DNA of 64,000 bases from Williamsia sp. (GTDB taxonomy: Bacteria > Bacteroidota > Bacteroidia > Chitinophagales > Chitinophagaceae), in NCBI GenBank assembly GCA_015069695.1, contig JADCRZ010000018.1:1-64000 (forward strand). The letters are read 5' to 3'. The notes under the pieces are model-generated. The model did not search any database and had not been told where the DNA came from. It worked only from the letters and a program-made list of their open reading frames with translations. Of the stretch, positions 62,458 to 64,000 are shown piece by piece (the first letter of the stretch is position 1; the number at the start of each line of letters is the position of its first letter). Position numbers and translations under genes: made by a program.

Positions 62458-64000
62458 ATGAAGAAATTGCTGGCTGCCTGGTCTGTTTTTGCTTGCATCC
62501 AACTGCATGCACAAACGAATGCCGCGCTGTACCGATATCCCGATGTATCTGCATCTCAGATTGTATTTACTTATGCCAATGACATATGGATCGTATCCAA
62601 AGAAGGAGGCATGGCTACCAAGTTAAGCTCACCGCCCGGCGTAGAATCTTTCCCCAAGTTTTCACCCGGCGGAAAATCGATTGCGTTTACAGGAAACTAT
62701 GATGGCAACCTGGATGTGTATGTGATCCCTGTTACCGGCGGCGTTCCGCAACGCCTCACCCAACACGGCGGCTCTGACCGGGTAGTTGACTGGACGCCTG
62801 ACGGAAAGCGGGTTCTTTTTGCATCCGGTCGCGAAAGCGGCAAAGAAAGGTTTAACCAATTTTACACCATTGCGCAGGAAGGCGGCCCGGCAGAAAAGCT
62901 ACCCCTGGCATATGCAGAGTTTGGGTCTTATTCACCCGATGGAAAAAGCATTGCGCTGACTTATATATCGCAGGCCTTCCGCAACTGGAAACGGTATCGT
63001 GGTGGCTGGAACGCCGACATTCATGTGTTTGATTTCGCCAAAGGCAGCTCAGAAAAAATTACCACTACCGATGCCTCGGATGAATTTCCCATGTGGCACG
63101 AGCATTCAATTTACTTTCTCTCTGACCGGGGGCCGGAAGTGCGCATGAACCTGTGGCGCTATGACATAGCCTCCAAAGCATTTACGCAACTGACCAATTT
63201 CAAAGATTATGATGCTCACTTTCCCTCTATGGGCCCTGCTGACATTGTAATGGAAGCAGGCGGAAAACTTTACCTGTACGGTCTGGCTTCCCAACAGTTA
63301 AAAGAAGTGGAAATAACGGTGATCACTGACCGCACAGCTTTAAAGCCCTCTGTGCAACAAGCCGACAAATTTATTCAGCATGCAGCCATCAGCCCGGATG
63401 GCAACCGCGCCCTGATCGAAGCAAGGGGTGAGCTGTTTTCGCTGCCGGCAGAAAATGGCTATGTAAAAAACCTGACCCGCTCTTCCGGTTCTGCCGAACG
63501 TACACCAGCCTGGTCGCCGGATGGAAAAATGGTTGCCTACTGGAGCGATCAATCCGGTGAATACGAATTGTGGGTCACGGAACCGGCCCGCGAAAATTCA
63601 AGCCGCAAGCTCACCAGTTATGGTCCGGGCTTCAGGTATACGCCGTACTGGTCGCCCGATAATAAAAAGTTAGCGTTTATCGACAAGGCCATGCAGATCA
63701 TGATCTATGACCTGGGTACGGGTAAAACCACCCCCGTGTGCAAGGGATTAAGAATGATGCACGGCTCCCTGGAGAATTTCCGCTGCAGCTGGTCGCCCGA
63801 CAGCCGCTGGCTTGCCTTCAGCCACGACCTTGAAAACCAGCACGAGGGTGTTTTCTTGTTTGATTACAGCACGGGTAAATTAAGTCCGGTCACCAGCGGC
63901 TTTTACAGTTGCTCGGATCCGGTTTTTGATCCGGAAGGAAAATATCTTTACCTGCTCACCAACCAGTCTTACCAACCAAGCTACAGCAACCTGGATAATA
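62458..64000 (+). CDS. Tricorn-type protease (S41), 5' part only
   Basis: The ORF runs off the right edge, so it is absent from the ORF track. It starts MKKLLAAWSVFACIQLHAQ (signal peptide) and continues for 514 readable codons of beta-propeller sequence: SQIVFTYANDIWIVSKEGG, FSPGGKSIAFTGNYDGN, WTPDGKRVLFAS, WSPDGKMVAYWSDQSGEYEL. This matches the N-terminal propellers of tricorn-like S41 peptidases. The PDZ and catalytic S41 domains should lie beyond 64000. Other propeller proteins cannot be excluded until the C-terminus is seen. Confidence 0.8.
   Translation, partial: MKKLLAAWSVFACIQLHAQTNAALYRYPDVSASQIVFTYANDIWIVSKEGGMATKLSSPPGVESFPKFSPGGKSIAFTGNYDGNLDVYVIPVTGGVPQRLTQHGGSDRVVDWTPDGKRVLFASGRESGKERFNQFYTIAQEGGPAEKLPLAYAEFGSYSPDGKSIALTYISQAFRNWKRYRGGWNADIHVFDFAKGSSEKITTTDASDEFPMWHEHSIYFLSDRGPEVRMNLWRYDIASKAFTQLTNFKDYDAHFPSMGPADIVMEAGGKLYLYGLASQQLKEVEITVITDRTALKPSVQQADKFIQHAAISPDGNRALIEARGELFSLPAENGYVKNLTRSSGSAERTPAWSPDGKMVAYWSDQSGEYELWVTEPARENSSRKLTSYGPGFRYTPYWSPDNKKLAFIDKAMQIMIYDLGTGKTTPVCKGLRMMHGSLENFRCSWSPDSRWLAFSHDLENQHEGVFLFDYSTGKLSPVTSGFYSCSDPVFDPEGKYLYLLTNQSYQPSYSNLDN

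Overview
The window reads as a chromosome segment from a member of the Bacteroidota, most probably family Chitinophagaceae. The evidence is the ribosomal cluster infA-rpmJ-rpsM-rpsK-rpsD-rpoA-rplQ with Bacteroidota-type proteins (L17 with a long acidic tail, zinc-free L36 and S4), a type IX secretion tail on a LamG protein, many Sec and lipoprotein signals, LytS/LytTR signalling, DPP-IV and M1 peptidases, DUF2264 and DUF6702 proteins, and promoters of the TTTG-N(~20)-TAnnTTTG type. The taxon is an inference; there is no rRNA here. Coding density is about 90% on both strands. I saw no tRNA, CRISPR array, prophage or complete insertion sequence.

Layout. 1-240: dispersed repeat with hairpins. 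0.24-11.1 kb: housekeeping and envelope genes (phosphohexomutase, methyltransferase, CBS-domain transporter, HupE-like protein and an M1 peptidase in one operon, an SPFH/ribbon-helix-helix operon with a phased-repeat operator, an esterase, a parvulin). 11.1-13.4 kb: cobalamin riboswitch and BtuB-like receptor. 13.4-19.5 kb: aroQ, carA and the ribosomal protein/RNA polymerase alpha operon on the minus strand. 19.5-24.8 kb: phosphodiesterase, TPR lipoprotein, rpe, a class 3 lipase fused to a META domain, and small exported proteins. 25-29.7 kb: LytS/LytTR pair, sulfatase and arylsulfotransferase-like lipoprotein. 29.8-35.1 kb: DPP-IV, M1 peptidase and DUF2264 protein. 35.2-39.6 kb: a run of four plus-strand envelope genes, including an exported TPR-Ppx/GppA-like protein. 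39.9-48.7 kb: parE, an isolated receiver domain, outer-membrane and lipoprotein genes, penicillin acylase, J-domain protein. 48.8-53.9 kb: exported GH3 glycosidase, Gfo/Idh/MocA oxidoreductase and bicupin. 54-59.2 kb: a broken toxin-antitoxin pair, a repeat carrying a small inserted element, and a dinB-dnaE2 mutagenesis cassette behind a perfect operator palindrome. 59.4-64 kb: a type IX-secreted LamG/FN3 protein and the 5' part of a tricorn-type protease.

The most unusual material is (i) the exported TPR-Ppx/GppA-like protein and its lipoprotein neighbours, (ii) three ATATCA repeats spaced exactly 11 bp apart over the promoter of the SPFH-RHH operon, (iii) a 112-bp MITE-like element whose empty site is preserved in a second copy of the host repeat at the left end of the window, (iv) a mobile palindrome family that supplies a stop codon to one gene and abuts the stop of another, (v) dinB-dnaE2 under a 9-3-9 palindrome, with the PHP metal ligands apparently lost at the start of DnaE2, and (vi) a long-range 12-bp inverted repeat that could pair next to the start codon of the LamG gene. 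All functions are assigned by reading motifs; no searches were run.
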